Counted from the first letter of the stretch, positions 19,026 through 27,945 are shown. The stretch: 64,000 bases of DNA from Shewanella insulae (GCF_009831655.1 NZ_WRPA01000003.1:62001-126000), one strand, 5' to 3'. Notes: generated by a model from the sequence alone, not told the origin. Translations and numbers: made by a program.

Positions 19026-20443
19026 GTGAGCAAAAGAAAAGTGTAGACTTTGCCGATCCGCAAGGGCGGCAGCAGTTAAATAACTTAACACCGATTAAGC
19101 CATTGCAAGAGAGTAACTTACCCAGTACGAAAGCAGCGGAAAAGCTCGATTTGGCAGCTATTGGTAAAGGTAATGCGCTAGTGACCTTTGCCGCCGATGT
19201 TGCGAGGGCTTATCAGTTTCCTACTAACACCGCTATTTTAACTGTGATGGGCATTTTCTCAGGTTATGCAGGGTTAAAATATTGCGTGCAATATCCGAAT
19301 CAGGAACGGCTACCGATGGGGCTTTATGTTGTAGCTGAACAGCCACCAGCAGCGGCCAAAAGCTCAGTGTTACGTTCAGCAACCACGCCATGTTTAAAAG
19401 CAATTAAAGCGCTAAATGAGAGTCGCTTAGCTGCCGCTACGGAGGAGGAACCCGCAAGGTTGATTAAGATCTTGGGTTCTAACACAACGCCAGAAGCATT
19501 AGAGTCAGACCATGCCAAGGTGAATGAGGGCTATTTCTCATTGGCAAGTGCTGAGCAAGGGTTAAGTGATGTATTGCTTGGCTTAACGTCTGACCGTAAG
19601 GCTGATAGTGATTTAATACTCAAAGGCTTTAATGGTGAGTGGCATAGTGCCAGCCGTGTGACCCGCCAAGGGTTTCAGGGCATAGTTCATGGCGCTGTTA
19701 CCTTGCTGGCGCAGTCTGGCAGTATTGATACCATTCTGGCAAAGAGCAACGGCACTGGGATTGCTGAGCGCTTTTTGATGCTGAGTGAGCCAACATTATT
19801 AGGCAAGCGGCGCTTTGGTAAAGCTAAACCTAGTTTTGTAGACCGAAAGCTAAGAGCTAGCTATGACAAGGCGGTTGAAAATATCAGTGAGTGGATGATT
19901 AGCAATAATCACTATCCATTACTGGAACGCTTGATCTCGCTGGAGATAGATCCGCAAGGCTGGCAAGCCATAGCGGATAAGCAGCAGGAGATTGAACCGC
20001 TATTAGCTGATGGGGAGCTTTATTCTCACGGGGTACTAAGGGGGATTTTCGGCAAGATCGACATTCAAGTGATGAAACTCGCCGCCACGTTGCACATAGC
20101 CGACTGCCTGATGACGGATAAAGCTGTCGGTGGCTTTATTCCTTATTCTGTGGTGACGGTCGCCATTGATATGGCCGCAGCCTTAGCCGCTAATGTGCGC
20201 CAGATTCTCGAAGAAAAGGGAATGATAGGAAAGTCTGCTGAGTGCGAGGCCATACTCAGGATGTTTGAGCAAGGTGGCTCTAAGACTGAGCGGGAAATTA
20301 TCCAAAGCCGCAGCCGAGTGGCACCATTCAAAACGATGACGGGTAACAAGTCGGATGCCATTCGCGCCGCAATTGCGAGTTGTATCAATGAAGGCTACTT
20401 ACTCTGTATTACTGGTTCGCCGCCTCGCTATCGCTCACCTTGA
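19022..20443 (+). CDS. DUF3987-type replication protein (helicase-like)
   Basis: 473 residues from ATG 19022, which overlaps the primase stop (ATGA). The family is common in satellites and plasmids beside Toprim primases and is thought to act in replication. The expected P-loop region reads EQPPAAAKSSVLR, which lacks the canonical GxxGxGKS glycines, so ATPase activity is uncertain. The C-terminal 80 residues look like a winged helix (SKTEREIIQSRSRV). The gene also contains a CCGATCCGCA sequence near its 5' end, like the terminal motifs. Confidence 0.8.
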   Translation: MSEQKKSVDFADPQGRQQLNNLTPIKPLQESNLPSTKAAEKLDLAAIGKGNALVTFAADVARAYQFPTNTAILTVMGIFSGYAGLKYCVQYPNQERLPMGLYVVAEQPPAAAKSSVLRSATTPCLKAIKALNESRLAAATEEEPARLIKILGSNTTPEALESDHAKVNEGYFSLASAEQGLSDVLLGLTSDRKADSDLILKGFNGEWHSASRVTRQGFQGIVHGAVTLLAQSGSIDTILAKSNGTGIAERFLMLSEPTLLGKRRFGKAKPSFVDRKLRASYDKAVENISEWMISNNHYPLLERLISLEIDPQGWQAIADKQQEIEPLLADGELYSHGVLRGIFGKIDIQVMKLAATLHIADCLMTDKAVGGFIPYSVVTVAIDMAAALAANVRQILEEKGMIGKSAECEAILRMFEQGGSKTEREIIQSRSRVAPFKTMTGNKSDAIRAAIASCINEGYLLCITGSPPRYRSP

Positions 20444-20876
20444 AAAATAATACTTTGGAGTCATAGCCCCCGTAAAAAAGGGGCTTTGTTGTATTTGTTG
20501 CAGGGCTTACAACTGGGCTACAACTGCCTGAAAGCCTTTGCTCTAGCGTAAAAACAAACCATAAAGGGGTTTTAGTTGTAGTGTTGTACTTGTGATAGAT
20601 GTGCAGAGTTAGTTTGCTCATTGAGCAGGTTGTGAAGTCAGCCTATAGCGCCAGCCACAACATCTACAACATTACAACGCACTGAGTTTAGCCGTTTAAA
20701 TTCATGTTATTAGCTGTTGTGTGATGGATACTACATAGCTACAACAGGCAAAGCTGACATTAGCAGGCAAGGATCGCTGGTGGACTTTTCCGACATCATT
20801 AGCCGCCCATTTTCTGACATCACTAAGGGAGTTTTCGGACACCTTTAAGGCGAGTTTTCTTACTCAGTAAAAAGGG
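20444..20876. other. noncoding region with TACAAC cluster, putative replication origin
   Basis: No gene fits in these 433 bp. Five TACAAC (20508, 20519, 20665, 20673, 20740) and three reverse-complement GTTGTA (20488, 20575, 20583) fall within 258 bp; chance would give about 0.1. Some pairs are 8 or 11 bp apart. Near matches (GTTGTG, CACAAC) add to the density. The region follows the primase and DUF3987 genes, where satellites keep iteron origins. A hairpin at the gene end with the run CCCC-GTAAAAAAG-GGGC (20467-20484) may act as a weak terminator. Confidence 0.6.
20786..20859. repeat. four TTTTC elements at about 23-bp spacing
   Basis: TTTTC starts at 20786, 20810, 20832 and 20855 (steps of 24, 22, 23 bp). 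The first three continue CGACATCATTAG, TGACATCACTAAG and GGACACCTTTAAG, so they are degenerate copies of one unit. They lie between the TACAAC cluster and the minus-strand gene. Confidence 0.6.
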
Positions 20877-21539
20877 CTATTTTCGCTTGGCGATTTTAGT
20901 CACTAGCTTGGCAATACGCTTTTCGTAATCGTCAGACCATCCTTGCTCTAACGCTTTCTGCGAAAGTTCCAGTGCCCCATCAAGATCACCCTCTTTTTCA
21001 AGAATGATCGCAAGTTGTTTGTAACCTGTATGTGAAGGCAGAATTTGAGGCTCATCATAATAGGGATGTGTCATACCCGTTAATTTATGAAGCCGTTTTA
21101 ATTCTTTCGGTTTTTCGGGATGACGAAATTTTTTGACTAATTTACTAGAAATAGAGATCTGCAATAAGCAAAACTCTTTGGCCTTTTCATAATGAGCTTG
21201 GTCATTTCGCAAACGGTAATGATATTTAATTAAACCAGCTAGGGCTAAGTGAATATCTATGTAATTTCGCTTAGGCTGGCTAAGAGCCTCTTTTACCGCT
21301 TGCTCGGTTTTGTCGCTAATGATGCCTTTAGCATCATCTTTTGCCACACATGCCAAGACGTCCAGTAAGCAGCATTTACCCGTATCACCATACGATTTGC
21401 CTACCAGCTTTGCATAGAGATAACGCTCTCCAGACGGATAACCCATAGGCTGATAGTCACGTGATATTTGCTCACGTTGTGCTGGCGTTAGCGCCGTGTT
21501 CCACCATTCCTTTAGTTCGTACTTATCCAGTATGTCCAT
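20877..21539 (-). CDS. hypothetical protein with C-terminal TPR-like repeat
   Basis: 220 residues from ATG 21539; the frame stays open to 21650, but that extension would be encoded through the CCGATCCGCA terminal motifs and no ribosome site is clear at either start. The C-terminal part LAIILEKEGDLDGALELSQKAL looks like a tetratricopeptide unit, and the middle (ALAGLIKYHYRLRNDQAHYEKA) is another possible one. It is the only element gene on the minus strand, beside the right end, so it is a candidate cargo gene. I do not recognise a function. Confidence 0.68.
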   Translation of the reverse strand: MDILDKYELKEWWNTALTPAQREQISRDYQPMGYPSGERYLYAKLVGKSYGDTGKCCLLDVLACVAKDDAKGIISDKTEQAVKEALSQPKRNYIDIHLALAGLIKYHYRLRNDQAHYEKAKEFCLLQISISSKLVKKFRHPEKPKELKRLHKLTGMTHPYYDEPQILPSHTGYKQLAIILEKEGDLDGALELSQKALEQGWSDDYEKRIAKLVTKIAKRK

Positions 21540-21626
21540 ATTGGCTAGTTCGTTGGCCAACGAGTAATCAAGTGTAAGGTATTTTTTAACGGGAAGGGAA
21601 GAGAGCAGATAGGCTGAATGAGTAAG

Positions 21627-21649
21627 AACCGATCCGCAACCGATCCGCA
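21627..21649. repeat. paired CCGATCCGCA motif inside the right end
   Basis: Two copies (21629-21638, 21640-21649) at 11-bp phase, differing from the left pair (15168-15190) by one base over 23 bp and in the same orientation. Distance to the att repeat is 52 bp here and 119 bp at the left. Confidence 0.75.
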
Positions 21650-21663
21650 TGAGCCAGAAAGCA

Positions 21664-21698
21664 CAAAGGCTTAGTCAAATTAATGAGCTAAGCCTTTG
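21664..21698. terminator. hairpin just 3' of tRNA-Ile2 supplied by the element
   Basis: CAAAGGCTTAG (21664-21674) pairs perfectly with CTAAGCCTTTG (21688-21698), 13-base loop. It begins seven bases beyond the tRNA CCA end. No long T run follows, so it may serve as processing or termination signal for the tRNA, whose ancestral terminator is now at 14967-14996. Confidence 0.5.
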
Positions 21699-21701
21699 AA
21701 A

Positions 21702-21750
21702 GAATTGGTGGCCCCTCACAGACTTGAACTGTGGACCTAACGATTATGAG
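21702..21750. repeat. right attachment repeat (inside tRNA-Ile2)
   Basis: Perfect 49-bp copy of 15000-15048, here within the intact tRNA gene. Crossover must lie in this segment. Confidence 0.96.
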
Positions 21751-21782
21751 TCGTGTGCTCTAACCAACTGAGCTAAGGGGCC
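21706..21782 (-). tRNA. ileX: tRNA-Ile2 with CAU anticodon (lysidine-modified)
   Basis: 77 nt with encoded CCA (21706-21708). The minus strand begins GGCCCCTTAGCTCAG and the acceptor closes with GGGGCC; the T loop GTTCAAGTC is normal. The anticodon loop CTCATAA gives CAU. The GGCCCC acceptor matches the tRNA-Ile2 that is modified to read AUA, not elongator Met (GGCTACG) in E. coli. It is the integration target of the element. Confidence 0.88.
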
Positions 21783-21927
21783 GACTTAAGATAGTCGTCA
21801 CTATCGAAAGCGCAAAGAAGTATACGAGGTTTAAAAGCGCTTGTCACCACCGATTTGGCAAGAATTCTGAACTTTGAATTCAACTGCTTATCTGTTGTTC
21901 AATCGGCTCAATGTTGAGCAATAAAAT

Positions 21928-21957
21928 AGAAAAGCCAGCACTAGGGCTGGCTTTTCT
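21928..21957 (-). terminator. terminator after rpoD
   Basis: A 12-bp perfect stem AGAAAAGCCAGC / GCTGGCTTTTCT (21928-21939 with 21946-21957); on the minus strand the arm ends in a T-rich run. Confidence 0.8.
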
Positions 21958-21984
21958 GTTCTGTCTTAGACGCCGTTAGCGAGT

Positions 21985-23823
21985 CTATTCATCCAGGAAA
22001 GATTTCAAGATCTCTGAGCGAGACGGGTGGCGCAACTTACGCAGTGCCTTGGCCTCGATCTGACGAATACGCTCACGGGTCACGTCAAACTGCTTGCCCA
22101 CTTCCTCTAGGGTGTGGTCGGTATTCATGTCGATACCGAAACGCATACGCAGTACCTTGGCTTCACGGGCGGTTAGGCCAGCAAGCACTTCGTGAGTGGC
22201 GTTCTTCAGGCTCTCACCTGTGGCGCTGTCCAATGGCAACTCGAGGGTGGTATCCTCGATGAAATCACCTAAATGCGAATCTTCATCATCGCCGATAGGG
22301 GTCTCCATTGAGATAGGCTCTTTAGCAATCTTGAGTACCTTGCGGATCTTATCTTCCGGCATCAACATGCGCTCGGCCAGCTCTTCAGGTGACGGCTCGC
22401 GACCCATCTCCTGTAGCATCTGTCGGCTAATACGGTTGAGCTTGTTGATGGTCTCAATCATGTGAACCGGGATACGAATGGTTCGAGCCTGGTCGGCAAT
22501 CGAACGAGTGATCGCCTGACGGATCCACCAGGTCGCATAGGTCGAGAACTTGTAACCACGACGGTATTCAAACTTGTCTACCGCCTTCATCAGGCCTATG
22601 TTACCTTCCTGGATCAGATCCAGGAACTGTAGGCCGCGGTTGGTATATTTCTTGGCAATAGAAATTACCAGACGCAGGTTAGCCTCAACCATCTCTTTCT
22701 TGGCGCGGCGAGCCTTGGCTTCACCGATAGACATGCGACGGTTGATATCCTTGATGGCGGCAATCGCCAGGCCGGTTTCATTCTCGATGGCATCCAGCTT
22801 GGCGCGGCAGCGTTGAACGTCGTCGGCAACCATCTCTAACCCTTCGGCATAAGGCTTCTTGGCGGCAATCTCTTCGTTGAACCATTCGATGCTGCTCTCG
22901 TTAGAGGTGTAGACCTTAACGAAGTTCTTCTTCGGCATCTTGGCCTGTTCGACACACAGCTTCATGATGAGGCGCTCTTGTATGCGCACCTTATCCATCA
23001 TCTCGCGCATGTTCTTCACCAAGCGGTCGAACTGCTTAGGTACCAGGCGGAACTCCTTGAAGATCTCGCCAATATGGAACAGAGCGGCAGTTGCTTCAGG
23101 GTGTTCACGTCCCTTAACTTCGATGATTTTCAGGGCTCTTTCGTGTGCTTCACGCAGCTGAGTGAAACGCTCGCGCGCTTCTTCTGGATCCGGCCCTTTT
23201 GGCGAATCATCGTCATCGTCGTCTTCGTCTTCATCTTCGTCGTCATCTTCGTCATCGAGATCTTCGTCTGACAATTCAGAGCCGATATGGGTTGCCGTCG
23301 GCGCCACGTCTTCGGCGTTAGGGTCAACAAATCCAGAGATAATGTCCGATAGTCTGACTTCTTCAGCTTCATAGCGGTCGTATTGCTCAAGGATCATGGC
23401 GATCGCTTGAGGATATTCGGCTACAGATGCCTGAACCGTGTTGATCCCTTCTTCGATACGTTTGGCGATAACGATTTCGCCTTCGCGGGTCAGAAGTTCT
23501 ACCGTACCCATCTCACGCATGTACATACGTACGGGATCTGTGGTACGACCCAGTTCAGCTTCCACCGTAGCTAGCGCTGCGGCAGCTTCTTCGGCAGCAT
23601 CTTCATCGGTGCTGTCTTCAGACATCATGATATCATCGGCATCCGGCGCCTGCTCATAGACGCGAATACCCATGTCATTAATCATCTGGATAATATCTTC
23701 GATCTGATCAGAATCGACCATATCTGCAGGCAAGTGATCGTTCACTTCTGCATAGGTTAAATAACCTTGCTCTTTACCTTTGGCAAGCAACAATTTAAGT
23801 TGCGACTGCGGAGTCTGCTCCAT
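21985..23823 (-). CDS. rpoD: RNA polymerase primary sigma factor RpoD (sigma-70)
   Basis: 612 residues, the normal RpoD size. Start [13 protein letters not shown] matches the known sigma-70 N-terminus; longer in-frame starts are rejected. Seen: region 1.1, [21 protein letters not shown] (region 1.2), a very acidic stretch (about 190-215) in the nonconserved insert, region 2 ([32 protein letters not shown]), region 3 and region 4 with the helix-turn-helix ([19 protein letters not shown]). It directs RNA polymerase to housekeeping promoters and is last in the rpsU-yqeY-dnaG-rpoD operon. Confidence 0.97.
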   Translation of the reverse strand: MEQTPQSQLKLLLAKGKEQGYLTYAEVNDHLPADMVDSDQIEDIIQMINDMGIRVYEQAPDADDIMMSEDSTDEDAAEEAAAALATVEAELGRTTDPVRMYMREMGTVELLTREGEIVIAKRIEEGINTVQASVAEYPQAIAMILEQYDRYEAEEVRLSDIISGFVDPNAEDVAPTATHIGSELSDEDLDDEDDDEDEDEDDDDDDSPKGPDPEEARERFTQLREAHERALKIIEVKGREHPEATAALFHIGEIFKEFRLVPKQFDRLVKNMREMMDKVRIQERLIMKLCVEQAKMPKKNFVKVYTSNESSIEWFNEEIAAKKPYAEGLEMVADDVQRCRAKLDAIENETGLAIAAIKDINRRMSIGEAKARRAKKEMVEANLRLVISIAKKYTNRGLQFLDLIQEGNIGLMKAVDKFEYRRGYKFSTYATWWIRQAITRSIADQARTIRIPVHMIETINKLNRISRQMLQEMGREPSPEELAERMLMPEDKIRKVLKIAKEPISMETPIGDDEDSHLGDFIEDTTLELPLDSATGESLKNATHEVLAGLTAREAKVLRMRFGIDMNTDHTLEEVGKQFDVTRERIRQIEAKALRKLRHPSRSEILKSFLDE

Positions 23824-23948
23824 AGATATCATCCAAGTTGGGTAACTGTTACAACGACGGGCAATGTTTGCCGCGCAAATCGTCAATTATAGCCGTGTGC
23901 ACTGTGCTGTGCTAGTCCAAGTGTTTACTTTGTGAGACAAATTTTGCT

Positions 23949-25676
23949 CTAAGCTTGCCCTTGGATTACTGCAATGAGCTTTTTAAGTTGCATCCGCTCT
24001 TCTTTAGTATGGTGCTGTTTTAAGCTCAATTCCTGATAACGTTGCTCAATATATTGATTGTTTAACCAAATCAGGGCTTTTTTGAACTCTTGCTGAAGGT
24101 TTTCATCCGCCACTTGATGCTCCCATTGGGCTAATTTCTTCAGGGTGTCTAGCTGTGCATCACCCCTGAACTGTTCAAGTAGTTGTGCGCTGTTGACCTT
24201 CTCGGCGCGAGTCCTGTCGAGTAAGAGGCTGAGCAAGTCTATGCCCGCCATCTTGATATGTTTTAGCGCAGGTTGCACCGGCAGGTTATTGCCAAGGTGC
24301 GGATGCTGTACCAACAGGGCGATGGCCAATCGCAATGGGGTACCGCGTCCCTTAAGCGCTTTGTTTTGCAGGGGCTTATTTGCGTCAATGCGTTTAAAGC
24401 CGAGCTTACGCTGCAATTCTTCTGCACTGTTCATGCCGAGCTTGTAGGCTAGATTTTCTAGCAATAGGCTCTGCAGAACTGTGTCTTGTACTTTCTCTAT
24501 CAGGCCCATGGCCTGTTTGGCCAGTGTGCCTTTGTCCGTGCCATAGCGGCTGGCTAAGGTATCGAACAGAAATTCTGGTAGTAGCTTGGCCTCGGCAATT
24601 AGTTGCTCGAAGGCCGGTTTGCCTATCTGACGCACCAGCGAGTCGGGATCTTCACCCTGAGGCAAGAACATAAACTTCACTTGGTCGCCGGGTTTGAGCA
24701 GTGGCAGGGCGGTTTCCAGTGCCCGCCAGGCCGCCTCGGTGCCGGCCTTGTCGCCGTCATAGCAGCAGACCACTTCTTTGGCGCTGCGCAGCAACAGTTG
24801 AAACTGATCCGCCGTGGTCGAGGTGCCGAGTGATGCCACCGCATAGTCGACCCCAAATTGGGCCAGGGCCACCACGTCCATATAGCCTTCGACGATCAGG
24901 ATCTGATTGGGATCCCTGTGTCTCTGTTTGAGTTCATATAGGCCATAGAGTTCATAGCCCTTATGAAATATGGGCGTTTCCGGCGAATTCAAGTATTTCG
25001 GCGTGCCTTCACCCAATACTCTGCCGCCAAAGCCTATCACCCGGCCGCGGCGATCGCGGATGGGGAACATCAGACGGTCGCGAAACCTGTCGTAACGCTT
25101 GCCGCTGTCGTTCTCGATCACCATGCCCGCGGTGAGTAGCTTGTCCTGGGCATCCTGGTTTTGTCGATAACGGCCTAAAAGGCCATCCCAACCATCTGGG
25201 GCGAAGCCGATGTTAAAGTGTTCTATCACCTCATCGGACAGGCCTCGGTGGGCGAGGTAATCGATGACCTTCTGCTTATCCGTGTGCTGCTTCAGTTGAC
25301 TCTGAAAGTAGCGGCTAGCCTCTTCCATCAACTGGTAGAGGTCGCGGCTTAAGCCCTCATCACGGCGCTTGCCTGTACCTTGCTCTCTGGGCACTTCCAG
25401 ACCTAAACGGCCGGCGAGTTCTTCGATGGCATCGACAAAGTCGAGTCTGTCATATTCCATGACGAAGTCGATGGCATTGCCGTGGGCGCCGCAGCCGAAG
25501 CAGTGGTAAAACTGTTTGTCTCTACTGACGGTAAATGAGGGAGACTTTTCGCTATGGAAGGGACAACAGGCAGAATGATTTTTGCCCGCCTTCTTCAGGG
25601 GGACCTTGGCGTCGATGAGATCGACAATATCGGTGCGAGCCACTAGCTCATTGATAAACTCACGAGGTATCGCCAT
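23949..25676 (-). CDS. dnaG: DNA primase DnaG
   Basis: 575 residues from MAIPREFINELV; the frame is open upstream to 25754 but family alignment supports this start. N-terminal zinc ribbon CCPFHSEKSPSF with HCFGCGAHGNAI (about 40-65), Toprim domain with LIVEGYMDVVAL and CCYDGDKAG, and a C-terminal DnaB-binding helical domain. It makes replication primers. It lies between yqeY and rpoD in the macromolecular synthesis operon. Confidence 0.96.
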   Translation of the reverse strand: MAIPREFINELVARTDIVDLIDAKVPLKKAGKNHSACCPFHSEKSPSFTVSRDKQFYHCFGCGAHGNAIDFVMEYDRLDFVDAIEELAGRLGLEVPREQGTGKRRDEGLSRDLYQLMEEASRYFQSQLKQHTDKQKVIDYLAHRGLSDEVIEHFNIGFAPDGWDGLLGRYRQNQDAQDKLLTAGMVIENDSGKRYDRFRDRLMFPIRDRRGRVIGFGGRVLGEGTPKYLNSPETPIFHKGYELYGLYELKQRHRDPNQILIVEGYMDVVALAQFGVDYAVASLGTSTTADQFQLLLRSAKEVVCCYDGDKAGTEAAWRALETALPLLKPGDQVKFMFLPQGEDPDSLVRQIGKPAFEQLIAEAKLLPEFLFDTLASRYGTDKGTLAKQAMGLIEKVQDTVLQSLLLENLAYKLGMNSAEELQRKLGFKRIDANKPLQNKALKGRGTPLRLAIALLVQHPHLGNNLPVQPALKHIKMAGIDLLSLLLDRTRAEKVNSAQLLEQFRGDAQLDTLKKLAQWEHQVADENLQQEFKKALIWLNNQYIEQRYQELSLKQHHTKEERMQLKKLIAVIQGQA

Positions 25677-25773
25677 TGCTGTATAAATGCCGCCTTTTCG
25701 CGAAATTAAACCGAAAGAGTAGAAACAAACAAGCCGTGCGTAGGCACGGCTCATTCATACATTGAACTTAAAG

Positions 25774-26217
25774 TTACTTGAGTTTTGCCTTGATCAGAGC
25801 GCCAATTGACGCCATGTCGGCTCGCCCTTGTACCTTAGGTTTCAATGCTCCCATTACTTTGCCCATATCCGCCATGGATGATGCACCTACCGCTTGGATA
25901 GTCGCATCCACTAGTTCGGCCACCTCTTCTTCAGAAAGAGGCTTAGGTAAGAAAGTCTCGAGGACTCGAATCTCTCCTGCTTCGGCCTGGGCTAGTTCGT
26001 CACGACCTGCCGCTTCATATTGAGCGATAGAGTCGCGACGTTGTTTAACCATTTTGGTTAAGACAGCTATGGCTTGATCATCATTCAGCGTCTCGCGGTT
26101 ATCCACCTCGATCTGTTTGATGGCAGCCAGCGCCATACGAATTGTTCCCAGGCGCACCTTATCTTTGGCGCGCATGGCTTCCTTCATCTGGTCTTTTAGC
26201 TGATCAACTAGGCTCAT
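25774..26217 (-). CDS. yqeY: GatB/YqeY domain protein
   Basis: 147 residues. MSLVDQLKDQMKEAMRAKDK and the ending VMGALKPKVQGRADM are typical of YqeY, a stand-alone relative of the GatB tail that binds tRNA. Its physiological role is uncertain. It is six bases from rpsU and precedes dnaG in the same operon, as in many gammaproteobacteria outside the enterics. Confidence 0.92.
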   Translation of the reverse strand: MSLVDQLKDQMKEAMRAKDKVRLGTIRMALAAIKQIEVDNRETLNDDQAIAVLTKMVKQRRDSIAQYEAAGRDELAQAEAGEIRVLETFLPKPLSEEEVAELVDATIQAVGASSMADMGKVMGALKPKVQGRADMASIGALIKAKLK

Positions 26218-26223
26218 AAGAGA

Positions 26224-26439
26224 TTAGTATAAACGTACGCGACGCGCGTTTTCGCGAGAAAGCTTCTTAGCAAGACGCTTAACTGCAGCAGCTTTAGCGC
26301 GCTTACGTGCAGTTGTTGGCTTCTCGTAGAATTCACGAGCACGAACGTCGGCTAAGATACCAGCTTTTTCACAAGAGCGCTTGAAACGACGTAGAGCTAC
26401 GTCAAATGGTTCATTCTCACGTACTTTAATAATTGGCAT
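26224..26439 (-). CDS. rpsU: 30S ribosomal protein S21
   Basis: 71 residues, the exact family length: [21 protein letters not shown] at the start and a strongly basic tail ([13 protein letters not shown]). AAGGGGTGAT is a strong ribosome site. It leads the operon with yqeY, dnaG and rpoD and is divergent from tsaD. Confidence 0.98.
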   Translation of the reverse strand: MPIIKVRENEPFDVALRRFKRSCEKAGILADVRAREFYEKPTTARKRAKAAAVKRLAKKLSRENARRVRLY

Positions 26440-26772
26440 ACGCCATCACCCCTTAGGTGTAGTTTGTATTGAGTTAATTTCTTAACCCAAGTTAATTTAA
26501 AAATGGTGCGGAATTCTATACCGACTGTCGACCTTTTGTAAACCCCTTATGGCGATCCTTTCGGGATCCTTTTTCGGAGCGACATAGGTAAGTTTAGCAT
26601 TTCCTGGTGTCCATATCATGACCGACCAGGTCTGGTTGCTTGGCGTATCCCTCATCCCTTCTGGGCTCTGCCTGAATATGAGGGCGGCTCGATTTGCGTG
26701 TGCGATCCATTGGTATTTCCGCGGGCAAGCAGGTAAAATTGGCCGCCACTTTAATTAGCTTGACGAGGAAAA
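26440..26772. other. divergent intergenic region between rpsU and tsaD
   Basis: 333 bp without a gene. It holds the rpsU promoter and a short GATCC / GGATC hairpin with a T tail near 26554-26572. The tsaD ATG is preceded by GACGAGGA. The minus-strand open frame across this region is rejected because it runs into tsaD. Confidence 0.6.
26515..26542 (-). promoter_or_regulatory. candidate sigma-70 promoter of the rpsU operon
   Basis: On the minus strand, TTTACA (26537-26542) and TATAGA (26515-26520) are separated by 16 bases, with the start site expected about 70 bases before the rpsU ATG. Confidence 0.55.
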
Positions 26773-27786
26773 ATGCGAGTTTTAGGTATAGAGACATCTT
26801 GTGATGAGACAGGTATCGCCGTCTATGATGACGAAAAAGGCCTGTTATCTCATGCGCTTTACAGTCAAGTGAAGCTGCACGCCGATTACGGCGGCGTAGT
26901 GCCTGAGCTCGCATCGCGCGACCATGTGCGCAAGATCATTCCTCTGATCAAACAGGCCCTCAAAGAGGCTGACTCTACTCAGGATGATATCGACGCCATC
27001 GCCTACACCAAGGGCCCTGGTCTGGTTGGCGCCCTGTTAGTGGGAGCCTGTGTGGGGCGCTCGCTGGCCTTTGCCTGGGGGAAACCGGCCGTGGGCGTAC
27101 ATCATATGGAAGGCCACTTGCTGGCGCCCATGCTGGAAGAGGATGTGCCCGAGTTTCCATTTTTGGCACTCCTGGTCTCTGGCGGTCACTCTATGATGGT
27201 GGCGGTAGAAGGCATAGGTCGTTATCAGGTGCTGGGTGAATCCGTGGATGATGCTGCCGGTGAGGCCTTCGATAAGACGGCTAAACTGATGGGACTGGAC
27301 TATCCCGGCGGGCCAAGACTCGCCAAACTGGCGGCCCAGGGCGAGCCTAACTGTTATCGTTTCCCGCGTCCGATGACAGACCGACCAGGGTTGGACTTTA
27401 GCTTCTCTGGCCTTAAGACCTTTGCGGCCAATACCATCGCCGGCGAGCCCGATGATGAGCAGACCCGCGCCAATATCGCCCGGGCCTTCGAGGAGGCCGT
27501 GGTCGACACCCTGGCCATCAAGTGTAAACGCGCCCTGAAGCAGACGGGTTACAAGCGTTTGGTGATAGCGGGTGGCGTGAGTGCCAACACTCGTCTGCGT
27601 GAGAGTCTGGCGGAGATGATGCGGGGACTCGGTGGTAAGGTCTATTACCCGAGAGGCGAGTTTTGTACCGATAATGGCGCAATGATCGCCTATGCCGGCA
27701 TGCAGCGGCTCAAGGCCGACCAGCTGGAGCCGCTTTCCGTTAAGGGGATGCCCCGCTGGCCGCTGGACTCGCTGCCGCCGGTCTAA
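26773..27786 (+). CDS. tsaD: tRNA N6-adenosine threonylcarbamoyltransferase TsaD
   Basis: 337 residues, the normal size. Seen: [19 protein letters not shown], the metal-binding HMEGHLLAP (about 111-119), SGGHSMMV, and [13 protein letters not shown]. It transfers the threonylcarbamoyl group to A37 of ANN-decoding tRNAs with TsaB and TsaE. The position divergent from rpsU is conserved in gammaproteobacteria. A strong terminator follows. Confidence 0.97.
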   Translation: MRVLGIETSCDETGIAVYDDEKGLLSHALYSQVKLHADYGGVVPELASRDHVRKIIPLIKQALKEADSTQDDIDAIAYTKGPGLVGALLVGACVGRSLAFAWGKPAVGVHHMEGHLLAPMLEEDVPEFPFLALLVSGGHSMMVAVEGIGRYQVLGESVDDAAGEAFDKTAKLMGLDYPGGPRLAKLAAQGEPNCYRFPRPMTDRPGLDFSFSGLKTFAANTIAGEPDDEQTRANIARAFEEAVVDTLAIKCKRALKQTGYKRLVIAGGVSANTRLRESLAEMMRGLGGKVYYPRGEFCTDNGAMIAYAGMQRLKADQLEPLSVKGMPRWPLDSLPPV

Positions 27787-27810
27787 TCTGAACGCCTTTT
27801 ATACTTGCGT

Positions 27811-27839
27811 AAAAGCCCTTCTAACGAGGGGCTTTTTTG
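27811..27839. terminator. bidirectional terminator between tsaD and plsY
   Basis: AAGCCC / GGGCTT stem (27813-27818 with 27829-27834), six T after it; flanking A run allows use by the opposing plsY gene. Confidence 0.82.
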
Positions 27840-27945
27840 TTCCCGGCGATCTTAGGGTCACTGCTTAAGCGCAATGCTTAGCCTTGCCAAGCCGATTCGC
27901 GTTAGCGAGTATGTTGGTTCATTGGCATAAGACTTGGGATAAGGC

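Larger units (their letters stand above)
15000..21750. mobile_element. 6.7-kb integrative element in tRNA-Ile2(CAU), P4-satellite-like
   Basis: Bounded by a perfect 49-bp direct repeat (15000-15048 and 21702-21750) that is the 3' part of a tRNA gene. Contents: tyrosine integrase, AlpA-like regulator, small HTH-like proteins, Toprim primase, DUF3987 protein, a noncoding origin-like region and two unknown proteins. Gene density, ATGA overlaps and a lower GC than the flanks in part of the element fit a mobile module. No structural phage genes, relaxase or conjugation genes are visible, so it is either a phage satellite that borrows a helper or a small mobilisable island. Confidence 0.9.

Noticed and set aside
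15049-21701. complete prophage
   Set aside because: No capsid, portal, terminase, tail or lysis genes; size and content fit a satellite or small integrative element.
23190-23275. simple repeat in rpoD (TCG/ATC-rich run)
   Set aside because: It encodes the acidic stretch of the nonconserved sigma-70 insert, which is normal for the family.
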